Source of the DNA: an uncultured Spirochaetia bacterium
GTDB taxonomy: Bacteria > Spirochaetota > Spirochaetia > SZUA-6 > Bin103
Assembly: GCA_958296075.1 (NCBI GenBank)
Contig: CATQHW010000001.1
Coordinates: 806,001 to 870,000 of the forward strand
Direction of reading: 5' to 3'
Length of the DNA: 64,000 nucleotides
Shown piece after piece: positions 1 through 8,775 of the stretch (the first letter of the stretch is position 1; the number at the start of each line of letters is the position of its first letter). The position numbers and the translations under genes were made by a program. Under the pieces are notes generated by a model. That model searched no databases. It saw only the letters and a program-made list of their open reading frames with translations, and was not told the origin of the DNA.

Positions 1-453
1 TACATCCTCAACGTCGGCCCCAAGGCCGACGGCAGCCTGCCGGAAGAGAACGTGCGCACGCTCGCTGCGGTCGGCGACTGGTACCGCCGCGTCCGGGAGG
101 CGTTCGACGGCGCCGTTCCGGCCTCGACCATGATCGACGACGACGCGATCGGCATGGACGGCGGCCCGCGCGTGCACCGCGACAGCATGCTGGTCACGCG
201 CACGGGCAACACGTTGTACGTCCACCTGCCGGCGGCGCCGCAGAGCACCGGCCTGATTCTCAAGCCGCTGCGGGTCGCCCCCGAACGGGCGACGCTGCTC
301 AACGACGGCAGCGAGCTGCGCGCCGCCGTGGAGACGACGCCGTGGCACTGGCAGGAGCCGCCCTACCTGCGCCTGAGCGGCCTGCCGGTCAACCGCATGA
401 CCGACACCGTGATGGTGATCCGCCTGGACTTCGCCGACGAAGTGGTCGAGTAG
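1..453 (+). CDS. Alpha-L-fucosidase-like protein, C-terminal end (partial)
   Basis: The reading frame is open from the first base and ends at a TAG; only the last 150 residues lie in the window. The opening residues, LNVGPKADGSLPEE followed by a GDWYR segment, match the conserved end of the catalytic barrel of GH29 alpha-L-fucosidases, where the usual text is LNVGPxxDGxIP. The rest fits the small C-terminal beta-sandwich of that family. GH29 enzymes remove alpha-L-fucose from glycans, usually outside the cytoplasm. The catalytic nucleophile region lies upstream of the window, so activity cannot be judged. Confidence 0.8.
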   Translation, partial: YILNVGPKADGSLPEENVRTLAAVGDWYRRVREAFDGAVPASTMIDDDAIGMDGGPRVHRDSMLVTRTGNTLYVHLPAAPQSTGLILKPLRVAPERATLLNDGSELRAAVETTPWHWQEPPYLRLSGLPVNRMTDTVMVIRLDFADEVVE

Positions 454-460
454 GAGGCGG

Positions 461-1357
461 TTATCCGAGCCGGCTCACGTCGAGCGCGCACGGGCCGCGG
501 TCGTTGCGGCCGAGCGTGAACTCGACCATCTCTCCTGTCTGCAGTTCGTTGAAATCGCCGTTACCCATCGAGGTGTAATGAAAGAACAGGTTGTCGCCGC
601 CGGAGTCGGGAGTGATGAAGCCGTAGCCTTCCTTGATGGTCTGTATCACCCCTTCCTGCCGCTCGTCCGATACCACCGTCGGCCGTGCGGGACGCGCCAC
701 GGCCGGCGGCGTGGAAGCGACGAAGAGGTTGTTCACTATCTGGTGGTTGGCGCGCGATCGATCGTCGATGATGCGGTCCATCATCACCGCGTAGGTCACC
801 TCATTGAGCAGTAACTGAGACGTTCGGGTCTCCCGTTCCAGACCGTTGTCGTCGCTGACCTTGAAATCCCATGCCGTCACCATGGTCCGCGCGCCGAGCG
901 CGTTCAACTTGCGGACCAACGGCACGTAGTCGCCGTCTCCGGCGACCAGGACGACCACGTTGAACTGCTTGTAGACGGCGAGCTCGAACGCTTCGAGAGC
1001 CAGCCATACGTCGATCCCCTTCTCGCCGCGCGCCGAGGTCGGCAGGAAGTGAGTCGTCACTCCCTCGCTGATCAGGACATCCTCGAAGACCCGTTCACCG
1101 TACAGGGCGTCCCGCTCCTGCGCGTCGGCGGCGGAAGCCCTGCCCCGGAAGTAGTGGGCATCCACGATCCGGCAGTAGCGGGCGTCGGCCTGCTCGTTCT
1201 TGGCGACTTCGTCGCGTATGAAGTCGTGCAGGCCGGAGATGCTGATGCGCGCCTTGCGCCGGTGATCGTAGCAGTAGTAATTGCTCACGTGCGAAAAGAA
1301 ACTTCCGTCGTAGAACACGCCGATTCGCGTAAGTTTGGCTTCCGGTATATGTTGCAC
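461..1357 (-). CDS. NYN-domain (LabA/DUF88-like) ribonuclease with C-terminal cold-shock domain
   Basis: This 298-residue protein has two domains. Residues 10-190 form a NYN (PIN-like) nuclease domain: D17 in FYDGS, D116 in GIDVWL and D141/D143 in AGDGDYVPLV are the expected metal-binding acids. Residues 230-298 are a cold-shock domain with RNP1-like GYGFI and RNP2-like NLFFHYT. The natural inference is a cytoplasmic RNase that binds single-stranded nucleic acid. The GTG start at 1357 is fixed by an AGGAGG eight bases upstream (1366-1371). It is a single gene, transcribed away from the glycosidase-like genes behind it. Confidence 0.85.
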   Translation of the reverse strand: MQHIPEAKLTRIGVFYDGSFFSHVSNYYCYDHRRKARISISGLHDFIRDEVAKNEQADARYCRIVDAHYFRGRASAADAQERDALYGERVFEDVLISEGVTTHFLPTSARGEKGIDVWLALEAFELAVYKQFNVVVLVAGDGDYVPLVRKLNALGARTMVTAWDFKVSDDNGLERETRTSQLLLNEVTYAVMMDRIIDDRSRANHQIVNNLFVASTPPAVARPARPTVVSDERQEGVIQTIKEGYGFITPDSGGDNLFFHYTSMGNGDFNELQTGEMVEFTLGRNDRGPCALDVSRLG

Positions 1358-1506
1358 GGTATCTACCTCCTATCGGTGGAATGACATGGCGACGGTCGGT
1401 GATGACGAATGGCTGTCGCGCTGATCCGGCGCCGGCAAATGCCGCCGGCACCGCAAGGTAAACTTGCCTCCTCTCCGCCCGATCGTCAAGCACCGGCGCC
1501 GAGCGG

Positions 1507-3021
1507 TCAGCGGGCGTAGATCGCGTACAGTTGCGCGTCCTCCGGGCGGATGCCGGCGAAGGTCACCTGCAGCCGCAACGGGCCGGCGCCGGTAGGGACG
1601 GGGCTCCTCCACCGGATCGGCTCGCGCAGCCCGGCGACCGGCGCGGCCTCCTGCCGACTTCTCTGACCGGGCACCAGGTCCTCCTCGCCTTCCGCCGCTC
1701 CTTCCAGCGCGGTCAGCACGGCGGCGCCGGCGCCGCTGAAGCCCGGCAGCGGATGGAAGCCATCGTCCAGCAGCTCGAAGCGCAGCTCGGCGTGCGGACC
1801 GAGCCCGCCGACGTTGGCGCTGAACTCGGTGGCGCCGGCCAGCGGGCAGGTCACCAGATGGCCGCCGTCGCCGCGCATCGCCTCGAAATAGCCGATCCGG
1901 TCGCGATTCCAGGAGGCCAGCCGCACCTGCACCGGCAGGCTGCCCCAGTTCTCGTACCACAGCAGGGTCTTGTCGCCCCAGTTGACCATGCCCTGGCCGT
2001 GGCTGACCGACGGCGGCTTGCCGGCCACCGCGCCGGTCTCCTCGTAGGCCGGCAGGATCGGGAAGTCCTTGATCGGTTCCTCGAAGTGGAGCGCGTCGTG
2101 GCTGACCAGCAGTCCCAGGTCCATGGAGATGAGCTGCCGGTCGCTCGACGGCGTGCCGTGCCAGATGTCGTAGACGCCCAGGATCACGTTGCCGCGATCC
2201 CAGAGGCCGGCCCCCAGGTGGACCTCCTCGCTCTGGTTCCACTTCGCCTTGGGCGCCGAGGACAGCGGGTCGTACAGCAACGGGTTGGGCGGCACCATGT
2301 CGCGCCGGAAGCCCAGGCACGACGCCTGCGTCCAGGTCTCGAAGTCATAGGAGGCGAAGGTGGCGAGCACCCGCCCGGTCGTGTAGTGCGCTCCGCCCTG
2401 GCCGTTGACGTAGTAGCAGCCGTTGTGGCGGATCAGCCCGGTCTGCTCCAGGCCGGGGCCGACCGGGTTGTTCGGCGACTCGGTCCAGGTGAGACCGTCG
2501 GCGCTACAGGCGACGGCGAACTGGTTGCCGTACGCCTCGCTCTCGAAGACGCACTTGAAGCGCCGCGACGGGTCCGGATCGTCGGGCTCGTACATCACCG
2601 GCAGGGCGGCGAAGTCGCACCGGCCGCCGCGCAGGTCGACGATGTTGTTGCGCGTGGACCCGTCGAACTCGATCAGCCCCAGGTCGGGTTTGTCCCAATG
2701 CACGCCGTCGGTGCTGGTGGCGTAGCAGCAGCGGAGCTGACCGCCGTTGCGCCCATCCGCGTCCAGGGTGCCCTTGGCCAGATACCACATGCGCAGCTCG
2801 CCGCCGACCGGGATCACCGTGCCGTAGAAGCGGGTGCAGAAGTCGTCGGGCGCCCCCGGCTCACCGGCGGCCACGACGATCGGGTTGGCCCGACCGGGTA
2901 TCTTGCCCGGGATGAGGTGCAACCGGAGCCCGGCGCTGAACGGGCAACTGTAGCTGTCGAACGGGAACAGGACCGCCTCTTCGACGACGGGGTTGGGGAC
3001 GCTGTTCTGCACGGTGATCAT
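1507..3021 (-). CDS. Beta-propeller glycosidase-like protein (GH32/GH43-type fold), copy A
   Basis: A 504-residue protein without an obvious signal peptide. Repeated blade-like segments (RMWYLAKG, YATSTDGVHWDKPDLGL, ACSADGLTWTES, LVSHDALHFEEP) are typical of five-bladed beta-propeller proteins of the GH32/GH43/GH68 type, which hydrolyse fructans, arabinans or related glycans. The C-terminal 90 residues look like a beta-sandwich. ATG 3021 is preceded by AAGGAG. It lies 46 bp downstream of a related gene in the same direction, so the two probably form an operon. I cannot assign the catalytic triad with confidence; the protein could be a lectin-like or inactive member. Confidence 0.6.
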   Translation of the reverse strand: MITVQNSVPNPVVEEAVLFPFDSYSCPFSAGLRLHLIPGKIPGRANPIVVAAGEPGAPDDFCTRFYGTVIPVGGELRMWYLAKGTLDADGRNGGQLRCCYATSTDGVHWDKPDLGLIEFDGSTRNNIVDLRGGRCDFAALPVMYEPDDPDPSRRFKCVFESEAYGNQFAVACSADGLTWTESPNNPVGPGLEQTGLIRHNGCYYVNGQGGAHYTTGRVLATFASYDFETWTQASCLGFRRDMVPPNPLLYDPLSSAPKAKWNQSEEVHLGAGLWDRGNVILGVYDIWHGTPSSDRQLISMDLGLLVSHDALHFEEPIKDFPILPAYEETGAVAGKPPSVSHGQGMVNWGDKTLLWYENWGSLPVQVRLASWNRDRIGYFEAMRGDGGHLVTCPLAGATEFSANVGGLGPHAELRFELLDDGFHPLPGFSGAGAAVLTALEGAAEGEEDLVPGQRSRQEAAPVAGLREPIRWRSPVPTGAGPLRLQVTFAGIRPEDAQLYAIYAR

Positions 3022-3067
3022 GGTGCGCTCCTTGGTCGGGTTCCGAACCGTCGGGCGGCGATGGGCG

Positions 3068-4486
3068 TCACTGCAGCCAAAAGCTGTACAGACGCGCGTT
3101 CGCCATGTGGAAGCGGATGCGCGCCGGCGCGGCGATGGCCGACAGCGGCCGGCCGGCCGCCTCCCCGCGCCAGCGGATGACCTGATCGGTCGAGTCTGCG
3201 CCGGCGGCGACGCAATCGCCGGCCGAATAGCCGGGGATCGGCCGGTAGCCTTCGTCGAGCAGTTCCGCGGCGATGCGGCCGAAGTCGCACTTGGCGTTGA
3301 CGTGCAACTCCGCGCCGGCCAACTCGAACGGCACCGTGGTGATGGCGCCGCCGTCGTAGCTGGCGTCGATGGAAGCGAAGCCGTCGAGCCGCAACGTGGC
3401 CAGACCGATCGACATCGAGCCGCGCTCCTGGTCCGGGTCGATCCTGGGCTCGAACTCGCCGGCCACCTTGTTGTGGCGGCGCGAGGTGCCGCGGTAGTAG
3501 ATGTGCAGCCGGTCGCCGACCGGGATCGGCGGCGCGCCGGTGAGCATGATCTGAAACCGGTCCCAGTCGCCCACCTCGCCCAGTCCCACCAGCGGATCGG
3601 TCGCCGGCGCCCGCATCCACACGTCGCCGTCGCGACTGGTGAGCAGCCTGAGGGTCTGCGACTGGTGCGTCGCGCGGCGGTCGAAGTGCGTCAGGATGCC
3701 CAGGTACTGCGCGCCGTAGACGAAGCCGTTGTTGTTGTACAGCCCGTCCTCGTGATTGAGCTGGAACAGGAAGCGCTCCGGCCTGGTCCAGGTGATGAAG
3801 TCCCGGCTCACCGACATGACCCGCCAGCCGGGATGATCGCCGGCGCCACGCAGCATCGCCACGTAGCGGCGGCGCCGGGTGTCGATCATCATCGCCTGCG
3901 CGTCGCCGATCGGCCCCAGGTCGGCGGTTCCCGCCCGCGGGTGGTGATGGATGATCGGCTCCGGCGTGAAGCTCCAGCGCAAGCCGTCGGGCGAAGTGCC
4001 GGTGTAGATGCCGCTCATCGGCCCGTCCCAGTCGTAGCTCGACCAGCCGATCGCCTTGTAGCGGCGTTCGGGGTCGGGGTCCATGGGATCCTTCACCATC
4101 GTCTCGAAGTGGTCCTTGCCGTCGTGGTACTCGGCCGGCACGACGATGTTGTTGTCCCGGTTGCCCAGCGCTTCATGCAGCCCGAGCACGGGACGTGACC
4201 AGGAGATGCCGTCGTCAGACAGCGCCAGGCACTGCACGTGCTCTTTGCCAGGCGCATGGAAGCCGGCCATGTACCACGCCTTGAAGACGCCCTCCTCGCG
4301 ATCGTAGATGACCGAGGCGGTCATGCCGCCCATCCGTTCCCACGGCGCTTCCTGGACGATGACCGGCAGGCCGTGCTTGCGCGCCTGGTGGAAGGCGCGG
4401 CTCACGTTGTCGCGGCGATCGACGTCGAGCAGGTCGACGAACAGGCGCCGCTCGACGTCGAGGCGTTCGGGTGCGGTTGCGCTCAC
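3068..4486 (-). CDS. Beta-propeller glycosidase-like protein (GH32/GH43-type fold), copy B
   Basis: A 472-residue paralogue of the next gene downstream. It shares the repeated blade pattern (FKAWYMAGFH, LALSDDGISWSRPVLGL, YTGTSPDGLRWSF, MSVSRDFITWTRPERF, LLTSRDGDVWMR) and the same kind of C-terminal sandwich ending. The GTG at 4486 is the best start because the frame is short upstream. With copy A it makes a two-gene cluster, divergent from the membrane hydroxylase gene 75 bp away. The fold assignment is fairly safe; the substrate and catalytic competence are unknown. Confidence 0.6.
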   Translation of the reverse strand: MSATAPERLDVERRLFVDLLDVDRRDNVSRAFHQARKHGLPVIVQEAPWERMGGMTASVIYDREEGVFKAWYMAGFHAPGKEHVQCLALSDDGISWSRPVLGLHEALGNRDNNIVVPAEYHDGKDHFETMVKDPMDPDPERRYKAIGWSSYDWDGPMSGIYTGTSPDGLRWSFTPEPIIHHHPRAGTADLGPIGDAQAMMIDTRRRRYVAMLRGAGDHPGWRVMSVSRDFITWTRPERFLFQLNHEDGLYNNNGFVYGAQYLGILTHFDRRATHQSQTLRLLTSRDGDVWMRAPATDPLVGLGEVGDWDRFQIMLTGAPPIPVGDRLHIYYRGTSRRHNKVAGEFEPRIDPDQERGSMSIGLATLRLDGFASIDASYDGGAITTVPFELAGAELHVNAKCDFGRIAAELLDEGYRPIPGYSAGDCVAAGADSTDQVIRWRGEAAGRPLSAIAAPARIRFHMANARLYSFWLQ

Positions 4487-4561
4487 GGACCGGAGGGTAG
4501 CACGCCGGACGCCTCCGCACCGAGGTGTACAGCCACCGGACCCGTGCTATCCTGCATCGTC

Positions 4562-5566
4562 ATGGCTGAGGCGGATATGGACGTTCGCGACGCGAAGGGC
4601 GAGTGGCAGCCGGCGGCGCTTCCGCAGCCGTCGCCCATGTGGGACCGGCCGGTGCGGCTGCGGGTGATTCTCAAGGCGATCTTCGGCCACGACGGCATCC
4701 TGTGGCCCAAGAACCTGATCTACATCGGCATTGCGGTGGTGGCGTGGTTCTTCCTCACCCCCTCGCTGGAGCGTACCGCCACCTTCCGGATCGGCTGGAT
4801 CGCGGAGATCTACCTGCGCAACGTCGCGCTGCTCGTGCTGATCGCCGGCAGCCTGCACCTGCGACTGTACGTCAAGCGCGCCCAAGGCAGGAAGTACAAG
4901 TTCAACGCGCGCTGGCTGGCGACCCGGAACCGGGCGTTCCTGTTCGGCAGACAGACCTGGGACAACATGTTCTGGTCACTGGTGTCGGGCGCCGGCATCT
5001 GGACGGCGTATGAGGCGGTCACCCTGTGGATGTACGGTAACGGATGGCTGCCGCGCGTCGAGTGGCGCACGCCGGCCGGCATCGCCTACTGCTCGCTGAT
5101 GATGGTCGCCGTCCTGTTCATGCGGCAGATGCATTTCTACTGGACCCACCGGTGGACGCATTGGAAGCCGCTGTACAAGGCCGCCCACTACCTGCACCAC
5201 CGCAACGTCAACATCGGCCCGTGGTCGGGCTTGTCGATGCATCCGATCGAGCACCTGATCTACTTTTCGGGCGTGCTTCTGCATTGGGTGATTCCGTCCC
5301 ACCCGATCCACGCGATCTTCCACCTGATGCACACCGGGCTGAGCCCGGCGGCCGGCCATTCCGGCTTTTCGGAGTTCGTGGTCAAGGACGACAAGACCTT
5401 CGGCAACGGCGGCTACTTCCATTACCTGCATCACCGCTACTTCGAGTGCAACTACGGCAATGAGGGCGTGCCGCTCGACAAGTGGTTCGGCAGCTTCCAC
5501 GACGGATCGCCGGAGGCGCACGCCGCCATGCGGGCACGCCGCAATGGATTCGTCGATGACGCGTAG
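4562..5566 (+). CDS. Sterol desaturase/fatty acid hydroxylase superfamily membrane protein
   Basis: From ATG 4562 the protein has 334 residues with several hydrophobic segments (about 48-70, 82-100, 140-160 and 176-190). The histidine clusters of the di-iron membrane hydroxylase superfamily are present: HFYWTHRWTH (H191, H196, H200), HYLHH (H209, H212, H213), a later HPIEH and a last HYLHHRYF. Members oxidise sterol, fatty acid or carotenoid chains at the membrane with O2 and reduced electron carriers. The frame is open well upstream, but that part is antisense to the glycosidase-like gene and carries no plausible sequence. The substrate cannot be predicted. Confidence 0.85.
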   Translation: MAEADMDVRDAKGEWQPAALPQPSPMWDRPVRLRVILKAIFGHDGILWPKNLIYIGIAVVAWFFLTPSLERTATFRIGWIAEIYLRNVALLVLIAGSLHLRLYVKRAQGRKYKFNARWLATRNRAFLFGRQTWDNMFWSLVSGAGIWTAYEAVTLWMYGNGWLPRVEWRTPAGIAYCSLMMVAVLFMRQMHFYWTHRWTHWKPLYKAAHYLHHRNVNIGPWSGLSMHPIEHLIYFSGVLLHWVIPSHPIHAIFHLMHTGLSPAAGHSGFSEFVVKDDKTFGNGGYFHYLHHRYFECNYGNEGVPLDKWFGSFHDGSPEAHAAMRARRNGFVDDA

Positions 5567-5603
5567 CCGCCGCCGGGAAGAGCCGGAACCGGAGTAGCGC
5601 CAC

Positions 5604-6536
5604 GTGGAGACGGCAGCCGATCCCGATGTCCGCGCACGGATAGTCCGCGCCCTGACCCCCTCCCCGGAGGCCGACGGGACGGTCCACGCGGGCGCGCACG
5701 GCGCGATGGCGATCGGCCTGCAACAGGGTCCGCGCCCCGATCAGCAGGACTGCGGCGCGACGCTGGCCTGGGTCCCGCGCGGCGGCGCCCTGTCTCCGTG
5801 GTGCGCGGCCGTGATCGCGGACGGCATGGGAGGCATGGAGGACGGCGGCCGGGCGAGCCGCGAAGCGGTGCGGATCGTCGTCGAGACCTGCCTCTTCGGC
5901 GACCACGACACGCCCCGCGACGTGCTGGCGGAAGCCCTGCTCCGCGCGCAGCGGGAGGTGCTGGAAGCGCTCGAGGGCCGGGGCGGGACGACCTTGACCG
6001 CCGCCGTGTGGAGACGCCGGAGCGGGATGCTCATCCATGCCGGAGACACGCGGGCGCATCTGATCGAACCGGGTCGTCCGCTGCGGTGCCTTACCACCGA
6101 TCACACCGAAGCCGGACTCTCCGAAGCGCTCGAACGCTTGAGCGCCGGAGGAGCGCCGGCCGAGCCGTACCGGCCGACCGCGCCGGATAACCGCCTGCTC
6201 GACGCGATCGGCATCCGGGAAGGCGTGCTCGCCGAACGCCACATCCTGCACGCGCCACGCGACGGCCGATACGTCATGACGACCGACGGCGCGCACGATC
6301 CGATCCGCGGGGCAGGAGCAGCCGCCTTCGAAGCGGCCGGAGACGAGCGATGGACGGCGCAGCGGAACGTCGAGTCGATCTGGGAACGGATCGCCGGCGA
6401 GCAACTTACCGACAATGCGTCGGTCGTGGCGATCGAGCCCGCACGGGCGTTGCGGTGGACGGAGCGCGAGTTCCGGTTCGGCGACGTTCTGCTGGTCGCG
6501 CCGAACGGGACGCTGCGCGAGAAGCTGGAACGATGA
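5604..6536 (+). CDS. PP2C-family serine/threonine protein phosphatase
   Basis: A 310-residue soluble protein with the ordered PP2C motifs: RPDQQDCG (D46, D49), VIADGMGGMEDG (D73), GGTTLTAAVWRR, HAGDTRAHLIEPG, MTTDGAHDP and a terminal DNASVVAI. The acids coordinate the two catalytic metals. PP2C enzymes remove phosphate from Ser/Thr residues and often oppose a Hanks-type kinase, but no kinase gene is in view. The GTG start at 5604 leaves a 37-bp gap after the hydroxylase gene. The dioxygenase-nitrilase gene follows after 31 bp, so cotranscription is possible although no shared function is apparent. Confidence 0.85.
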   Translation: METAADPDVRARIVRALTPSPEADGTVHAGAHGAMAIGLQQGPRPDQQDCGATLAWVPRGGALSPWCAAVIADGMGGMEDGGRASREAVRIVVETCLFGDHDTPRDVLAEALLRAQREVLEALEGRGGTTLTAAVWRRRSGMLIHAGDTRAHLIEPGRPLRCLTTDHTEAGLSEALERLSAGGAPAEPYRPTAPDNRLLDAIGIREGVLAERHILHAPRDGRYVMTTDGAHDPIRGAGAAAFEAAGDERWTAQRNVESIWERIAGEQLTDNASVVAIEPARALRWTEREFRFGDVLLVAPNGTLREKLER

Positions 6537-6567
6537 GCGCGCGCCGGGCGACGTTCAATCGGCTGCG

Positions 6568-8775
6568 ATGGAACACGGCGCCGGTCTGACCGAAGCGCAG
6601 CGCGCGGAGCTCCACGATCAGGGCTTCCTGATCCTTCCCGCGCTGCTGCCGCAGGCGGCGCTCCGGCCGCTCACCGGCGATCTGGCCGCCGCCGTCGAGC
6701 AGGCGGTCGAGCAACTCGTCATCTGGGAGCGTCTGGAGCCCGCCGCCACCTTCCCGGACGAACCCTTCGACCGCCGCTTGGCCGCCGTCGCCGCCGAGGT
6801 GGACGAGGAGTCGCTCACCTGGCTCTGGCAGCGGCTGCACGGCAAGCAGCACAAGACCGCCGGCATGTACGCGCTGCGCACCCATCCGGCCCTGCTCGAC
6901 GCGGTGGAAACGGTGATCGGTCCGGAGATCCTCGCCCATCCGCAGACGGTGCTGCGCGTGAAGCTCCCTGAGCACGACCCCGGCGTCGTGCCGTGGCATC
7001 AGGACGATGCCTACTTGAGCGAGAAGATCGGCGACACCGTGATCGTCAACCTGTGGATCCCGCTGGCCACCGCCGGACGGGAGAACGGCTGCCTGGAGGT
7101 GATCGCCGGCTCCCACCGGCGCAGCATCCCGCACCGGCTGAAGACGAGCCTCTACCACGGCATCGACGACGAGGACCTGCCGGACGGCGAGCGGGTCACC
7201 TGCGAGATGCAACCCGGCGACGCGCTCATGACCATGGAGCGGGTCGCGCACCGCTCGCTGCCGAACACCTCCTCGACCGTACGGTGGAGCCTGGACACCC
7301 GCTACTGCCGCATCGGCGTGCCGACCGGGCGCAGCTACGTCCCGGGCTTCGTGGCCCGCAGCCGCGACAATCCGCAATCGGTGACGCGCAATCACCGGCA
7401 GTGGGTGAGTCTGTTGCGCGCGGCCGGCCTCAATCCGTTCGAGCGGGCGGCGGCGCCACCGCTGCCGAACGCCAACCGGCTGCACGGCGAGTGGCGGACC
7501 GACGCCCCGCGCCCGGAGTTGGCGCCGCGCGCCCGGATCGAAGCGAGCGCGAGCGGTGAGCAGGAGCTGGTCCTGGACGGGACCGGCGACCTGCACGCCT
7601 TCGGCTGCTGGCACCGCGCGGCGCGCCTGATCCCCGGCTGCTGGTACCGCGCGACCGTGCAGGCCCGCACGGAGCACATCGAGCGGCCCGGCCTGTCCGT
7701 GTTCGCCCAGGTCTCCGGGCATTTTCTGACGCCGGGGCCGCCTCTGCTCGAGCGCCGGGACCGGGCGCCGGCGCCGGCGGACACCCTGTACCTGCAGTGC
7801 ACCTTCCGGCACGACCCTCACCCGTCCGAGCAGGACCGGATGGAGCTCTATCTGCGCGCCGCCCCAACCGGCCGGATCGCGTGGTCGCAAGCGATGGTCA
7901 CGCAGATCCCGCGTCCGCCGGCGCGGATCGCGCGCATCGCGACGATTCGCTTCGGCGAGCCGCCCGCGCCGCTGACCATGGCGGAGCAGCGGGAGCGCAT
8001 CGCCGCCAAGCTCGACCAGGCCGGAGCCATGGGCGTCGACATCGCCGCCCTCACCGAATTCACTCCCGTGCAGGGCGTTCCGGAGCGCGCTTACGGGTCA
8101 TGGGCCGCCGCCGCGGAGGCGGTTCCCGGCGGCCCCGTGTGCCGGGTGCTGGCGGAGGCCGCGCGCCGCCACGGCATGTACGTGATCGCCGGCGTCCTCC
8201 GCCGGAGCGGCCGGCACGTGTTCAACACCGCGGTGCTGTTCGACCGTTCGGGCGAACTCCTCGGCTGCTACGACAAGACCCACCTCACCTTTGGCGAGCT
8301 GCGGGCCGGCATCTCCTGCGGCGCCGACTATCCGGTGTTCGACCTGGACGTCGGCCGGGTCGCGATCCACATCTGCTACGACGAGTGGTTCCCGGAGGTG
8401 GCCCGCTACTACGCGCACCGCGGAGCGGAGCTCCTGTTCCTGCCGGTCGCCGGCGGCAAACCGATCACGTGGCGCACGCGCGCGCTCGACAACCGCCTCT
8501 ACTTCGTCGCCGCCGCGACCGGACCGCCGAGCATGATCATCGACTCCTCCGGGGCGATCATCGCCGAGATACACGGCGACGGCGTGGCGTGCGCGGACAT
8601 CGATCTGGGCGACCGGCAGACCAACTGGTACCGCGACCCGACGCTGGCGCGCGGCATGCCCGGCATCGCGCCGCAGATGCGCATGACGACCGACGATCGG
8701 CTGCTCGCGGACCTGCACCGGCTGATGTACGACGGCTCTGCCGGCGACGCCGGCGGCGCGCCCCGGCAGCGATGA
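6568..8775 (+). CDS. Phytanoyl-CoA dioxygenase-like / carbon-nitrogen hydrolase fusion protein
   Basis: A 735-residue protein from ATG 6568. Residues 1-290 are a PhyH-type Fe(II)/2-oxoglutarate dioxygenase: HxD at H144/D146 in PWHQDD, distal H228, and R239 in TVRW for the 2-oxoglutarate carboxylate. Residues about 300-455 resemble a beta-sandwich. Residues 460-735 are a nitrilase-superfamily amidase with the Glu-Lys-Cys triad E497 (LTEFTP), K570 (CYDKTH) and C603 (HICYDEWF). The reading frame runs without a break through all three parts. The stop overlaps the ATG of the next gene (ATGA), indicating translational coupling. The likely role is two-step oxidation and amide hydrolysis of one substrate, which is inference. 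Confidence 0.85.
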   Translation: MEHGAGLTEAQRAELHDQGFLILPALLPQAALRPLTGDLAAAVEQAVEQLVIWERLEPAATFPDEPFDRRLAAVAAEVDEESLTWLWQRLHGKQHKTAGMYALRTHPALLDAVETVIGPEILAHPQTVLRVKLPEHDPGVVPWHQDDAYLSEKIGDTVIVNLWIPLATAGRENGCLEVIAGSHRRSIPHRLKTSLYHGIDDEDLPDGERVTCEMQPGDALMTMERVAHRSLPNTSSTVRWSLDTRYCRIGVPTGRSYVPGFVARSRDNPQSVTRNHRQWVSLLRAAGLNPFERAAAPPLPNANRLHGEWRTDAPRPELAPRARIEASASGEQELVLDGTGDLHAFGCWHRAARLIPGCWYRATVQARTEHIERPGLSVFAQVSGHFLTPGPPLLERRDRAPAPADTLYLQCTFRHDPHPSEQDRMELYLRAAPTGRIAWSQAMVTQIPRPPARIARIATIRFGEPPAPLTMAEQRERIAAKLDQAGAMGVDIAALTEFTPVQGVPERAYGSWAAAAEAVPGGPVCRVLAEAARRHGMYVIAGVLRRSGRHVFNTAVLFDRSGELLGCYDKTHLTFGELRAGISCGADYPVFDLDVGRVAIHICYDEWFPEVARYYAHRGAELLFLPVAGGKPITWRTRALDNRLYFVAAATGPPSMIIDSSGAIIAEIHGDGVACADIDLGDRQTNWYRDPTLARGMPGIAPQMRMTTDDRLLADLHRLMYDGSAGDAGGAPRQR

